Positions 1 through 10,849 of a stretch of 64,000 bases of DNA are shown here, one piece after another. The DNA comes from Lotus japonicus (Eukaryota; Streptophyta; Magnoliopsida; Fabales; Fabaceae), in the NCBI RefSeq assembly GCF_012489685.1, contig NC_080041.1, positions 31,423,780 to 31,487,779 of the forward strand, given 5' to 3'. Made by a program: the position numbers and the translations under genes. The notes beneath the pieces are model-generated. The model was not told where the DNA came from. It was given only the letters and a program-made list of their open reading frames with translations, and made no database searches. The stretch's first letter is position 1; the number at the start of each line of letters is the position of its first letter.

Positions 1-181
1 GCACTCCTAGTCCCACATCGTTCATGCTGAGAATGTTCTCGTAGGTTGTCGGGATTTTGTTTGAACCCAAAACACCAATGTTGGTAGCTCCGAATGTTTG
101 CATCTTTTGAGGTTTTTGTTGTCCTGTTCCATCAGAAATTGGAAAAGAAATTGTGGGTTGATCAGAATTTTGATCAACCAT
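1..181 (-). CDS. 5' exon of an unrecognised minus-strand gene (partial)
   Basis: Reading leftward from an ATG at 181-179, the minus strand is open for 60 codons to the window edge. The start is MVDQNSDQPTISF and the edge is near TTYENILSMNDVGLGV. The composition (Q, N, S and T rich, low complexity, no hydrophobic stretch) suits a disordered N-terminus of a nuclear or regulatory protein. The upstream minus-strand leader is pyrimidine-rich with CAATTT-type repeats, as in plant 5' UTRs. I do not recognise the family and assign no function. The start choice rests on the first ATG after the pyrimidine-rich leader. Confidence 0.55.
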   Translation of the reverse strand, partial: MVDQNSDQPTISFPISDGTGQQKPQKMQTFGATNIGVLGSNKIPTTYENILSMNDVGLGV

Positions 182-600
182 TTTTTTGGGATTTGAAATT
201 GGTAGAGAAATTGAAATTGAAATTGGAGGTGAAAATGTTAAATGTGTTTGGTTTGGTGTGTGTGTGTGTGGTTGGTTTTGAAAGCAGGGGAGGGTGCAGG
301 GTGCAAGTACAACAACTATTATGATGCCGTTAGCTTCAAAGGGTGATGAATGATGATGGTGCTATTTAATTGCTTGGTGACTAAGATTTTTTTTAAAGAG
401 GGTTTGATTGATTTCAAAGAGTGAAAGAGAGAGAGCGTCATTAAAGTCAAGGGATTCTAGATGTGTTTGTTTTTTGTTACCACGCGTAGGTTTTGTACCC
501 TTCCTCAATTTAATTCACCTGTCTCTGTCTCTGTCTTTCTCTATGAGGATTGCTTTGTCTTTTCCTTGTTTTTTTCTTTCTCTTTAAAATTTGTGGAAGG
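182..600 (-). promoter_or_regulatory. Probable leader and promoter region of the minus-strand gene
   Basis: Sequence upstream of the minus-strand ATG at 181. It holds a short GT microsatellite (about 257-273, CA on the gene strand), TTAAAT-like AT stretches near 365, and CT/GA-rich runs near 425-440 and 525-590. No convincing TATA box could be fixed. Confidence 0.3.
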
Positions 601-804
601 AAAACGCGGTGACCATGACATTTTTTTAATTTTTGTGTTCATGGAAGGCAATGGTAGAGCGGATGGGCTTGCGGGTATTGGAGCTAGATTACAATGTGAT
701 GTAACTGAGTTGGAGTTTCTTCCTCAGGCGGTCCTGCCTCTCCAGTCGACAGACTAGGTTATCGTTTAGTTTTATCGTTAATTTTTTGACTTACCAAAAA
801 AAAA
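600..804 (+). mobile_element. 3' stub of an L1-type LINE
   Basis: The plus-strand frame at 643-757 reads MEGNGRADGLAGIG..., resembling the C-terminal end of the RNase H domain of plant LINE ORF2 (EGN.xADxLA motif). A stop is followed by about 40 bases and an A9 run (796-804). This is the expected shape of a severely 5'-truncated LINE copy. The 5' edge is only approximate and I could not identify a target-site duplication. Confidence 0.5.
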
Positions 805-2095
805 TCTCACAATTCTAATTTAGTGTGGTAATAAATCAAATGTTTCTCTACAACTCCTAAAAATCAAACTCTTTAACATATGAGTTTAAACAACTTGTGA
901 CGACATCCGTTGAGTCCCATGCCATGTTTTTGGCTAGCTCACACTCTCAGACATTTATTTTCAATTTAGTTAATTGACTTAATTCTTTTTGTTTTGGGTG
1001 AAAAAGCAAAGTGACAAGAAAACAGAACTCCTCCCAATACTCAATTGGATAAAGTTTCATCTTTAGCTTTGTTTAGCTAACACGCTATAGTACCTTTGCC
1101 TGAGTTTGCTAATAACCTCACAAGTGTCCTACATCCAATCAATTAACAGAAGTTATATTAGGATGATTTATATTTGAAATTTATATTCTCTTTTCACTAA
1201 TTTAACTTGTAATTTTTTCATTAAGCCACATATTTTTATATATTATAATATAAGTCATATATTAAATAAATCAGTTTTAATTAATTATTCAAATACGAAA
1301 TTTTAATTACAATGATAAAAAAAAATAGTCAATTATCAATATTCAAAATTTCAATCAACTTATAAAAAAATGTTTATAATTTTTTTATTTAATTTTATAT
1401 ATGTGCATTGGGCAGGACGGCATATATTATAGCCATATTTAAAGCCTATTCAAGGCTTTTGAGTTACGTTTTGTAGGGACTTTGTCATGTACCTTCTCCC
1501 ATTTGGCCTTTCCATGTATTTTCCTTTTATTCATGTGAGCTGTTATGAGGAGATTGGAGGAAAGCTACCCCTATGAGGATCGGGTTCTTGGAATTACTTG
1601 CTTGCATATTTAGTGTCAAACCTTGGGGAATGGAAGGGGTCCCAAAGAATTATTGCAATGGCATCTAAGTCCCACATCAGGAGATGCACTCAGATGTGGA
1701 GTGGAACATAAAGCCCAATCATCGTAATAATGTTGTCTTTCTTTCATTGCCCTTAATAGACAACCATGGCCACTTATCCTATACTAATCTGTGTTCATTT
1801 ATCATTATTTAATTTTCACATCAAATTGATGATAAAATTTGATCTCTATAGTAATTGGAATATGTGATTAATGGTGCTATATTATATAGCACGAGACTGT
1901 TTGTGACACGAGGTGCACAACTTAGTGTTACCTAAAGGTTAGGGGTCACACTAGGGTGGTGTATAACCTTGTAAAAAGATTTTCTTGTTTATATTAACTG
2001 ACTCCCATTATGACATCACAATGCTTTCATGGCTCTGAGCAAGTCTTTTGGCATGAATAATTTTGAGGGTGAATATTTTTTTGTGTGAGTTAGGA
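805..2095. other. Non-coding AT-rich interval
   Basis: No supported gene. The interval is AT-rich, especially 1190-1400. A short stretch at 1667-1715 (AAGTCCCACATC...) resembles the start of TRIM or LTR sequences like the one at 22201, but it is too short to delimit. Confidence 0.4.
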
Positions 2096-2155
2096 CAAAT
2101 ATGGTGTGCATTGTGATAATTAAAGTGTCATTCATCTAGCTGAGAGTCCTACTTT
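2096..2155 (+). pseudogene. Copia RNase H fragment, left half (split by the LINE)
   Basis: In one frame this reads HCDN*SVIHLAESPTFH, a decayed form of the copia RNase H motif CDNQSAIHLAxNPxFH with the Q codon changed to a stop. The reading continues after the LINE at 10707 (HTRSKQIDMRYHWI), so the two halves were contiguous before insertion. Ty1/copia integrase and RT segments are not visible upstream. Confidence 0.65.
2143..2155. repeat. Target-site duplication of the LINE (left copy)
   Basis: AGAGTCCTACTTT occurs exactly here and at 10694-10706, directly after the poly(A) tail. This defines the LINE boundaries. Confidence 0.9.
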
Positions 2156-2456
2156 CCGAGAGATTCCACAATTTGGTCCTCCCCTGTTCCCTTGGAGCTA
2201 CACAAAAGTTGATACCTCAATCTGAAAAAGAAAATAGTTGAGAGGTTACAGTTGACAAACAGGGGAGCAACCCCAAAAAGTGGAAAAGATTGTCCCGAAG
2301 CCCCCCCACTGGAGACAAACCACAATATGTGGAGACAATCAAAAGGAAGGACTTGGAGAACGACTTGGTTACCGATATGGAAACAGACCTATACCTTGTG
2401 TATCAGAAGCAGAGGATGGAAGCGGCGAGGACTGTGGAGCAGTCCCGCCGAGAGCC

Positions 2457-3619
2457 ATGAAAATCATTAGCTGGAACTGTCGTGGTCTTGGGCACCACGT
2501 GCAGTTAGAGCTTTGCGAAAGCTCATAAAACTCGAACGCCCGCCCTGACCTTGTCTTCTTAACAGAAACAAGGAAAAAAGCCGGTGAAATGCAAAGACTT
2601 CGTAACATTGGTGGTATGGAACATGTGGTAGCTGTAGACTGTACAGGAGAAGGAAGATCGAGAGGTGGGGCTTAGCATGCATATGGGGATCAACTGTTGA
2701 AGTCAGCTTGGCATCAATGTCTATGAACCATATGATGTTGGAGATAAAACATGTGTATGAGGAGGAAAACATGTGGGTAACAGGTATATACGGGCATCCA
2801 TAAACCAGCAACAAAAGGAAAACGTGGGAGCTTATTCGCTCTCTAACCCCACCACCTGAGACCCCTTGGCTATGCTTTGGGGATTTCAACGAGATCTTAA
2901 GCGCAGGAGAGAAGAGGGGGGGTAACAACTTCAATTTTGACGGAGCTAAAGCTTTCCAAGAGACCCTGGACGACTGCGGGCTCACAGACTTAGGCTTCTT
3001 TGGATATAAATACACCTGGTCCAATAGAAGAAGAGCTCCAGATACCATTGAAGAAAGGCTGGATAGAGCAACCGCAAATGACAAATGGAAGCAAATCTGG
3101 ACATCCTCAGAGGTAAACCACTTACCCCGTTTCAGGTCTGACCATAACCCAATTGCCATCTCCATCTCTAAGCGAAAAAAACAAAAGAAAAAGAAAGTGA
3201 GGCTCTACAGGTTCGAAGAGTCTTGGCTCAGAAGTGAAGACTGCGAACAGATTGTGAAGCATTCATGGCCGGGGAGTGGTGGGGACATAACAACAAAACT
3301 AGGGTGTGTGGCAGCGAACCTGACTGAGTGGGCAGACATCTCTATAGGCAGCATACCAAAAAGAATCAAAGGCCTTCTTGCGGACCTGAAAAAACTCCAA
3401 GCTACTACCCAGACCGAGAACGTGAGGAAAATGACCCTAGACAAGGAAAAAGAGCTGGAGGAATTGTTGAGAATGGAAGAAGTTATGTGGAGCCAAAGGT
3501 CTCGTGCTACATGGCTGGCCCATGGAGACTGCAACACAAAGTTTTTCCACAGGAAAGCATCACAAAGGCAATCAAGAAATCAGATCGAAAGACTCAAAGA
3601 TGATCAAGGGGTAGTATAG
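2457..3619 (+). pseudogene. LINE ORF2 N-terminus: AP-type endonuclease and linker
   Basis: Starts MKIISWNCRGLG, the signature opening of plant L1 ORF2 endonuclease. Later motifs are readable in shifted frames: an ETRKK segment near 2565, GDFNEILS near 2880 and SDHNPIAI near 3138. The first frameshift is at about 2490, where one G appears lost and the frame runs into a stop after the LELCESS reading. The linker to the RT domain is open at 3197-3619 and ends at a TAG. The exonuclease-endonuclease-phosphatase fold nicks target DNA during target-primed reverse transcription. This copy cannot make the full protein. Confidence 0.85.
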
Positions 3620-3712
3620 AGAGAAGAGGACGACATAGAAAACGTTCTCACCAACTATTTTCAAGGGCTGTTCACGTCAACAAATCCACAAAATTGTGAG
3701 GCTCTAACTCTC

Positions 3713-5138
3713 TTGGTGGGGAATAGAGTTACAGAGGAGTATAGAACTTGGCTGGACACTCCTTTCATTGAAGAAGAGGTTAGAATGGCTTTGAAACAAA
3801 TGCACCCTACAAAATCCCCAGGAATAGATGGAACACCCGCGTTGTTTTATCAAAAATTCTGGCCATCAATTCAGCATGAGGTTTGCAGCTATGTTCTCAG
3901 GATTCTCAATGATGGCATGGATCCAAGTCAGATAAACCAAACACTCATTGCCCTCATCCCCAAAGTAAAGAAGCCTGAACATGCCAAAGATTTCAGACCG
4001 ATAAGTCTATGCAATGTGATATTCAAGCTAGTTACCAAGACTATAGCTAACCGCTTGAAAGGCATTCTTCATGAGATTGTGGAGGAGACCCAGAGTGCTT
4101 TCGTGCCCGGAAGGCTCATCACGGACAATGCCATTGTAGCCCACGAGTGCTTCCACTATATGAGGAGAAAAACAAGGGGAGTGAAGGGTGTCATGGCTCT
4201 CAAGACAGACATGTCTAAGGCCTATGATAGAGTGGAATGGTCTTTTCTGAAGAGTACTCTTGAGCAAATGGGTTTCTCCATTAAGTGGACAAACTTGATT
4301 ATGGGATGTGTCTCCACAGTTTCTTTCCAAGTTATGCTCAATGGCCAACCTTGTAAGAGCTTTAAACCGGAAAGGGGCCTTAGACAAGGTGACCCTTTGT
4401 CTCCTTACCTCTTCATACTTTGCTCCGAAGTCCTCTCAGCCATGATTAGAGCAAAGGTTGCGGATGGTAGTCTTCATGGAATAAAAATCACACCATCGGC
4501 TCCATCCATTTCCCATCTCCTCTTTGCGGATGATAACATTCTCCTTGCAAGAGCTACAATAGAGGAAGCAACAATTCTGAAAGGCATCCTCCAAGACTAT
4601 GAGACTTTCTCCGGCCAAAGAATCAACTTCGACAAGTCGGAACTTTCCCTAAGCCGAAACGTGCCTAGTACCCGATTAATCGAGCTAGAACGGCTCCTTG
4701 GTGTGAAGGCGGTGGAAAGACATGAGAAATACTTGGGTTTACCCACCAGTGTGGGGAGATAAAAAATCCAAGTATTCAACTTTGTCCGAGATAGGATTTG
4801 GAAAAAGCTCAAAGGATGGAAGGAAAAGGCGCTTTCAAGAGCGGGTAGAGGTGTCCTCATCAAGTATGTGGCTCAAGCAATCCCTTCTTTTGTTATAGGA
4901 CTCTTTCTCCTTCCCACTACCCTTTGCAATGATATTGAGAGAATGATTAATAATTTTTACTGGGGGGGGGGCAGTTCTGAAGCTAGGAAAATGAATTGGA
5001 TCAAATGGGCTCACTTGCAACCCCAAAAAGCTTTGGAGGTTTGGGATTTAGGTCCTTCCATGACTTCAACGTGGCCATGTTGGGGAAACAGTGGTGGAGA
5101 CTACAGAACAAAGGGGACTCGCTCATGGCAAGGGTAAT
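3713..5138 (+). pseudogene. LINE ORF2 reverse transcriptase region
   Basis: Open from 3713 to 4762, with RT motifs in order: FRPISLCNVIFKLVTK, QSAFVPGRLITDNA, the catalytic segment LKTDMSKAYDRVEW, GLRQGDPLSPYLF, the catalytic FADD, and KYLGLPT. A stop at 4760-4762 (AGA-TAA) interrupts the thumb. Readable protein resumes (VFNFVRDRIWKKLKGW...), with a further slip around the G8 run at 4963-4970. The region ends exactly where the LTR insertion begins at 5139. Both RT catalytic aspartate motifs are intact, so decay is by a few late mutations. Confidence 0.9.
5134..5138. repeat. 5-bp target duplication (left) of the LTR insertion
   Basis: GTAAT at 5134-5138 is repeated at 9224-9228 on the other side of the TG...CA element. 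Confidence 0.85.
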
Positions 5139-5845
5139 TGTAAGGCCCGAGTTTTTAAGTTCATGCTAAGTGAATAAACTTCTTATTCACGATTAAGGTT
5201 GATGTAATATGAAGGGAAACCTGAACGAAAGTTTATTAAATGAAATATATTTATGAAGGAGAAAGTTCAGGAAAAGTTCAAGGATTGCATTATGATCGAT
5301 AAAAGTTATAGCACGAACGTTTTACGCTTAAACCTAGGTCAGAAACCCTAGTATATAGCTAATTTTCACTTTTAGGCACGATGGCAGTTAATTCCAAAAA
5401 TCTTCATAGAAATGTTAGAACTTCTCTTTTTCCATATATCACAATCGTTTCGAGGCGAAACTCTAGGATCTACGAACGTCCGATTCCAATCATCGGAAGT
5501 TTGCCGAAACCGAATCCCTGGTATTTCAAAACCCTAGAATCACCCGACTATGGGGACTTTATCTATTCAGAGCTTCAAATGAATATTCTACACGCGTACA
5601 CCCATTTCTCTTGATGATTTAAATCTTTCTTCCGAAGGAAGTTTTCTATTCCGACATTCGATGCAAAAAGCAACTTATCGGGTAAAATAGTTTTATACCG
5701 ACTATGCATTAGTTGCCAAAAATACAAGGAGACCTCTTTATAGTTTTGGAATTCTTTTGCCAAAACATATCTAATAATTCATGGAGAATGATGCCGGAAA
5801 AATCAGATTTGCGAAACTTTCATTTTCCCGCGAATTTCCACCTTC

Positions 5846-5854
5846 TATATATAG
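5846..5854 (+). promoter_or_regulatory. TATA box of the large LTR
   Basis: CTATATATAG-type box in the LTR, followed within about 40 bases by an A-rich leader. The related LTR at 56 kb has TATAAAA at the matching place (about 56711), so the position is conserved between the two copies. Confidence 0.5.
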
Positions 5855-7383
5855 CAAAGAAAGGAAGAAAAAACCAAAAAACTACCCATTTCCCCACCCA
5901 AACCCGCGGCCACAAAGAGGAAGAAGGAAGAGAAGATTTTCTTCATCGTTTGCTTGATCGTCGATCAATCAGTTGCTACTTCAAGGCTTCGAGGTATAGT
6001 CGCTAATCCTTACCTCCGATCGCTTTTTCCATAGCTTTTCTGTAGAGTTTTCTGAGCGGATAGTTTATGGGTTTTTGCAAAACTATCCTGAATCTTTCAT
6101 TTCTGATTCTAAACCTCTTCTATATGTGCCCAAGATCACTTCTGCCGGGTTAGATTTTCCGTTATGTCGCCGGAATTCCGCCGGAATCAATTTGAACCTA
6201 AAATACCCATTTTTTGGAACTTTTGGAGTAAAGCTTCAACCTTTAGGCTGAAAACTATCGCCTTAGCTTAGTGCTAGTAGGATTAGTTGTCATAAACGTC
6301 GTTGGTGACGTCCCTGCAAAATTTTATTTTTGGGATTTCAGTTTTGAAAATCCTAAGTTAAAAATCATGACCAAAATACCCCTGCGACAGTTTTTGATCC
6401 GATAATTTTTCCGAGTTCAGAATACCCTTAGTTACGGCTTATGAAAGCATAGGAACCAAGTTTGATCGAAGAAAAATTGAGCCCCTTAATTGTGAAAAGT
6501 GGCCGAGCCTATTAGAGGAGGAGGAGGAAATTTCCTTTTCCGAAAACTTGTCCTTTCGCGCTAGTTTATCGTACCTTAGGGTATAGATTACTTCGAGTAA
6601 CCTTAGTAAGTATCGATAGCTTAGTTTCCGATAGATTCTGACAGTATTCTGTGATTTTATTATAAAGGTGCTTTTGAGGATTTCCCCGAGGACCAACACT
6701 TTGAGTGCGAGGAAGCACTAGTTGATCATTCTGGAGAACTTTCAGGTGAGGGCTTCTCACTGAATCTCTAGTTAATGCTTAGGGTCGATGTTTCGACATT
6801 GTTTACTGTTTATGCACTGGAATGGTGTGTGATTGGAAAATGTTTTCTGAGGCTTCGGCTGACAATGTAGATGATTCATCTACTGAATGTTTTTTAGATT
6901 GACTTACATGCTATGTGCTATGTGGGTAATCTAGGATGTGTGGTGCATGCTTTATATGCTAAGTGCTAAGTGTTAATGTTGAGATTTCTTGATATATGAC
7001 ATGTTGTTGATTGTGATGATTTAAATATGCTTTACACTGGAAATCTGAGATTCTGAATGGTGAGAATAGCGGGCAGGTCATGCCGATTTTATTTTGAGAG
7101 TTTTGAGAAAGTTTGATAGGACGAATGAGATTCGGGCCTTGTATAGGGTTTATGGATCGAGACATTCTCTGGAGTCATTTGGGGATTCGGAGATCCCGAG
7201 AACTTATAGGATTCGCGATAAGACTAAAGGGATAATTATTTTGTAAAGAAAACTCATAAGACATTAAACAACCTCTAAATCTTTAAGTAATGGTATAAAT
7301 CTCGAAAGGAGGCTTTGGATGCAAATCATAGTTTTGGAAAACGAGAAGTGTCGTCGGATCCAAGTGTTGAGTCTGTTGTTGAT

Positions 7384-7455
7384 GTGCTGTTGGAGCAGCG
7401 TTTGTTGTTGTGCTGTTGGAGCAGCGTTGGTTGTTGTGCTGTTGGAGCAGCGATG
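7384..7455 (+). repeat. Three 26-bp tandem repeats inside the LTR
   Basis: GTGCTGTTGGAGCAGCG starts at 7384, 7410 and 7436, an exact 26-bp period. The related LTR at 56-58 kb has an unrelated tandem array at a comparable downstream position (57603 onward). Confidence 0.8.
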
Positions 7456-8077
7456 TTGTTGGGCTATCCTGGGGATAAGTCCGGGAAACCGTTAGTTTCC
7501 GAGAGTATGATACTCTATGCTCGCTGAGCAGTTGTGACCATCGGAGTGAGATGAGTCGGATGATTTGGAGATCATCGTGGGTTATGTGTTGGCGTGAAGT
7601 GTGTCTTTTGTCGCAGAATCGACTTTACCTTAGGGTAAGCTTTTAGAAACTTTAATTTACCTAGAACACGTGGCGACGTGTCGAGTGAGATCGGAGACGT
7701 TGGTTGACTAATCATCCTGCATTCATGCAACATTAATGGGGTATTAACACAGGACGTACTCTGGACCTCGTCGGATTCCAAAATGGTCATAAGACCCGGA
7801 TTTCCGTGAAAGAGCGTTTGTAAACGTCTCTTGTAGCAGACCGAAATGGCAGACCTACGGGTTACGGCTGATCTGACTACCGTTGTTGTTGGAGTAAGAG
7901 GCACGCGGGCCGAAAGGGCACCACCGTGGCTGGTGAAGGGCTGATCCGTTGATGTCCATCCGTTCCGGATTGCATATTGGTTGACTGGGTTAACCTGCAT
8001 ACATATCATGCAACATGCATACTAATTTAGTTGTTGAGTGTGATTGGTAATTGTTAAACCTATTTGGAACATGCTAA

Positions 8078-8734
8078 TTGCTATTATTGCGTTTATGTTA
8101 TTGTGGAACATGCAACCCTAGGAATGACATCTCTAGCTATAAGCCTAAGTGGCTATCTATTACTTGTACCTATTGGGTTTATTATCTACATAGTTCTTTA
8201 GAGTTGACCCTCGCGTCTTCTGTGTGTGTTTTGGCGGACAACGCCTTTTGTCAGATGAATATTGCGGATTGGTACACCATGGTCCACCCTTCGGGGGGGA
8301 TTAGGTATGAGATGATCGATCAGGACGACCCCGGGTCGTGGGTGGTTGACCCCGCGAGCCATCGAGCGACGTATTCGGGGCGCATCATGGAGGATCACGT
8401 GGATAGCGGAGGACTTCTGAGGTCAGGAGTGTTGAGGCGTTGCTCTATCAGCTTCAACTTGCCACCGGGCGTTCACTGTGGACCAGGACTTGGAGGACCA
8501 CCACCACCACCATTGTCTTCAGACGAGGAGGATCCCTCAGAGGAGATTCCAGTGGGAGTGCCTTCGGCAGGGTCTAGTGCACCCACCGTTGCGATCATCG
8601 ATGATCAGGGTTCGGGCCCTAAGCCCGTGAGTCCAGCATCGGAGCGCACTGCGGTTGCGAGGGGAGGACGGATAGGGTTAGTAGACTTGGTCGTTCTGGA
8701 TTCTGATTCAGACGACGATCATGCTAGCACATAG
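8078..8734 (+). other. 218-codon open frame in the solo LTR, acidic C-terminus
   Basis: Open frame with a hydrophobic start, a PPPPP stretch near residue 145, an SSDEEDPSEE acidic segment, and a C-terminus VLDSDSDDDHAST. The second half has higher GC and protein-like composition (MIDQDDPGSWVVDPASHRAT). I recognise no family. It lies wholly inside the LTR-type insertion and may be a chance frame or a remnant of an LTR-encoded extra ORF. The start is uncertain; the convincing stretch begins around codon 60. Confidence 0.3.
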
Positions 8735-9223
8735 TTTTGAGTGTTGGTATGAGCTCCTCGAGTTAGGATTAGTGTAGGAGTAGAGTTTTAGCTCTGACAG
8801 TCTTGCTTCATTTGTTACTTAGGGGACAGGGTAGATCCGCCTATAGCTTTTTGTGTGGTTTCCTTACGGGAATCACAGAGAGTTGGTTGGACTTAGGAAG
8901 TCTTATTTTCAGGCCATTGGGTCAGCTGATTCTCAGTTTTGAGGGATAGTGTTGCGGGCACTTCACCTTTTCATTGGGTTTGTATATATTGCCTACGGGC
9001 GTTGCACTTTTCTTTCCGTCACTGGAGGTTACTCGTGACGAGGTTGCTACTACAGCGGGGGCTGTTTATATATTGTATATTAGTTCGATTGCTTTTCGCT
9101 TTTGGGTTTTATTTAATTCAGTCTTGTCTTAGTTATTATTATCGGAAAAAAAAATATTCACGTTTTTCCGCATTAAGTTTATTTTGGTTACTAAAGTGAC
9201 GCCACCGAAATCGGGGTGTTACA

Positions 9224-9228
9224 GTAAT
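9224..9228. repeat. 5-bp target duplication (right) of the LTR insertion
   Basis: GTAAT, matching 5134-5138. Confidence 0.85.
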
Positions 9229-10660
9229 CAAGGCAAGATACTATCCAAAGGACATTTTAGGGGAAGCCAGAAGAGGAACAAACTCCAGTTTTCTGTGGAA
9301 GAGTCTCTTTGCCGCGAGGGAGATGATTAGCCAAGGCAGCATGTGGAAAATAGGATCGGGACAGGCCATCAATATCTGGACTGACCCTTGGGTGCCAAGT
9401 TCTCATAGTGGAAAAATTGCAACCAGGAGAAGAGAGGGATGTGAAGTCTCCACTGTCAACATGCTGATTAACGAGGAGGCCAGAACCTGGAAGGAAGAAC
9501 TGATTAGGGCCACTTTCCTCCCTATGGATGTAACAAGAATCCTGCAAATTCAACTACCAGAAAGAGGGTCAACGAACAAACTGATCTGGAAGGATAGCAC
9601 AAATGGGCAATACACTGTCAAAGGAGGCTACAAAATTCTTAGAGGGCCAGGCCTAAGAAGAGAGGAAGCAGGCCCATCAAGCTCGCGAGATCCCCTACTA
9701 TGGAAAAAAATCTGGGCGGTTGATGTCTTGCCAAGCTGCAAAGAATTCATCTGGCGAGCGTGCAGAAATGTGTTACCAGTTTATGCGAACCTGAAGAAGC
9801 GAGGTATCAACCTTGACCCCATGTGCCCGTGTTGTGGAGAAGAAGAAGAGACCACAACCCACGCGATCCTTACCTGTAGCAGAACTTGCAGGCTTTGGTT
9901 TGGTTCCCACCTCAACATCCATTTACCAGCAAGCATGATTGACAACTTCAAAGGCTGGCTGGAGCAGACCCTGATGCATCCCAACGCAGGGATCATGGCA
10001 GACGTGTTCAACTTGGCTCGGACAATGTGGAAGAGAAGGAATACTTGGGTTTTCGAAGGACAGATGTGGGATGCGGAACAGACAATGTCTAAGGCTGCAA
10101 AAATTTGTATCAGACATGAGAAGAAAAATGATGATTTCTCCCTGAAACTCTCCCCCACGACTTGGCTCCCACCGGCACCAGGTATGTACAAGCTGAACGT
10201 GGATGCTGCACTGAAACCTGATGGCATGAGCTTTGGCGCAATTATCAGGAACGACAAAGGACAAGCAATGGCTGCTGCCACAAGAAAGGCCAGAGCGCAA
10301 GAAGATCCTACGACGACAGAAGCATTAGCAGTGAAGTGGGCACTGGAATGGGCAAGACAGATAGGTTTTTTCCAAATTTCCCTGGAGACTGATTCTCTAA
10401 TCCTGGTTCAACAATGGCGACGTTCCAGCTTGGGGGACTCGTATTTGCATGATGTAATTAGTCTATGCAAGAACCTATCTCTAGGTTTTTCCTGTTTTTC
10501 TGTTTCTCATGTCAAGAGATCGGGCAACAAAGTAGCTGATTTCCTTGCTAATCTAACCTGTAGGTCTTTTGATTTTTGTTGGATTGAGGAAGATCCCCCT
10601 GGGGCATCCACTCTAATTCATGATGATGTATCACTAGCAGTTTCATCTGCTCTTTCTTGA
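9229..10660 (+). pseudogene. LINE ORF2 C-terminus: zf-RVT and RNase H
   Basis: Continuation of ORF2 after the insertion (KARYYPKDIL..., then WKIGSGQAINIWTDPWVP). The zinc-binding reverse-transcriptase domain reads LWKKIWAVDVLPSCKEFIWR with a CPCCGEEEETTTHAILTC metal-binding cluster near 9823-9875. RNase H follows: LNVDAALKPDG (first acidic residue), TTEALAVKWALEWA (Glu), ISLETDSL (Asp) and SHVKRSGNKVADFLA (last motif). From 9323 to 10660 the frame is uninterrupted. The element terminates 24 bases after the stop in poly(A). Confidence 0.9.
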
Positions 10661-10693
10661 ATGAGAAACAGAAGTTGACAATCAAAAAAAAAA

Positions 10694-10706
10694 AGAGTCC
10701 TACTTT
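10694..10706. repeat. Target-site duplication of the LINE (right copy)
   Basis: AGAGTCCTACTTT, identical to 2143-2155 and directly after poly(A). Confidence 0.9.
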
Positions 10707-10845
10707 TCATACTCGTTCAAAGCAGATTGACATGCGCTATCATTGGATTATAGAAGCTATGAAGGATGTTATATTGCAGCTAGAGAAGATCCACATAGAT
10801 GATAATTTGTCTAAGCATGATTACCAAGACATTTATAGATTATAA
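10707..10845 (+). pseudogene. Copia RNase H fragment, right half
   Basis: Reads HTRSKQIDMRYHWIIEAM, then LEKIHIDDNLS, matching the copia RNase H tail (HxRTKHIDxRYHxIRE...LxKIHTxDNxAD). It continues directly from the left half at 2096-2155, with the LINE duplication at the junction. A stop follows at 10843. No LTR is evident downstream. Confidence 0.65.
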
Positions 10846-10849
10846 GCTA

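Larger units (their letters stand above)
5139..9223 (+). mobile_element. Probable solo LTR of a large-LTR retrotransposon (4.1 kb)
   Basis: Begins TGTAAGGCCCGA and ends TCGGGGTGTTACA, giving imperfect terminal inversion with TG/CA ends, flanked by the 5-bp duplication GTAAT. I find no internal second copy of the ends and no gag, protease, RT or integrase motifs, so a solo LTR left by LTR-LTR recombination fits better than a full element. It has LTR anatomy: a TATATATAG box near 5848, a leader from about 5880, and a GAGGTATAG splice-donor-like site near 5992. A diverged relative lies at about 56030-58385. A non-autonomous element with unrecognised LTRs is the alternative. Confidence 0.75.
2156..10693 (+). 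mobile_element. L1-type LINE, 5'-truncated, split by an LTR insertion
   Basis: Non-LTR retrotransposon in plus orientation with a perfect 13-bp target-site duplication and a poly(A) tail at 10684-10693/4. Removing the nested 4085-bp insertion and its 5-bp duplication leaves about 4.45 kb. That covers the ORF2 endonuclease, reverse transcriptase, zinc-binding and RNase H regions. No ORF1 (gag-like) region precedes the endonuclease, so the copy is truncated near the ORF1/ORF2 junction. Several frameshifts and stops show it is dead. It landed in a copia RNase H sequence. Confidence 0.92.
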
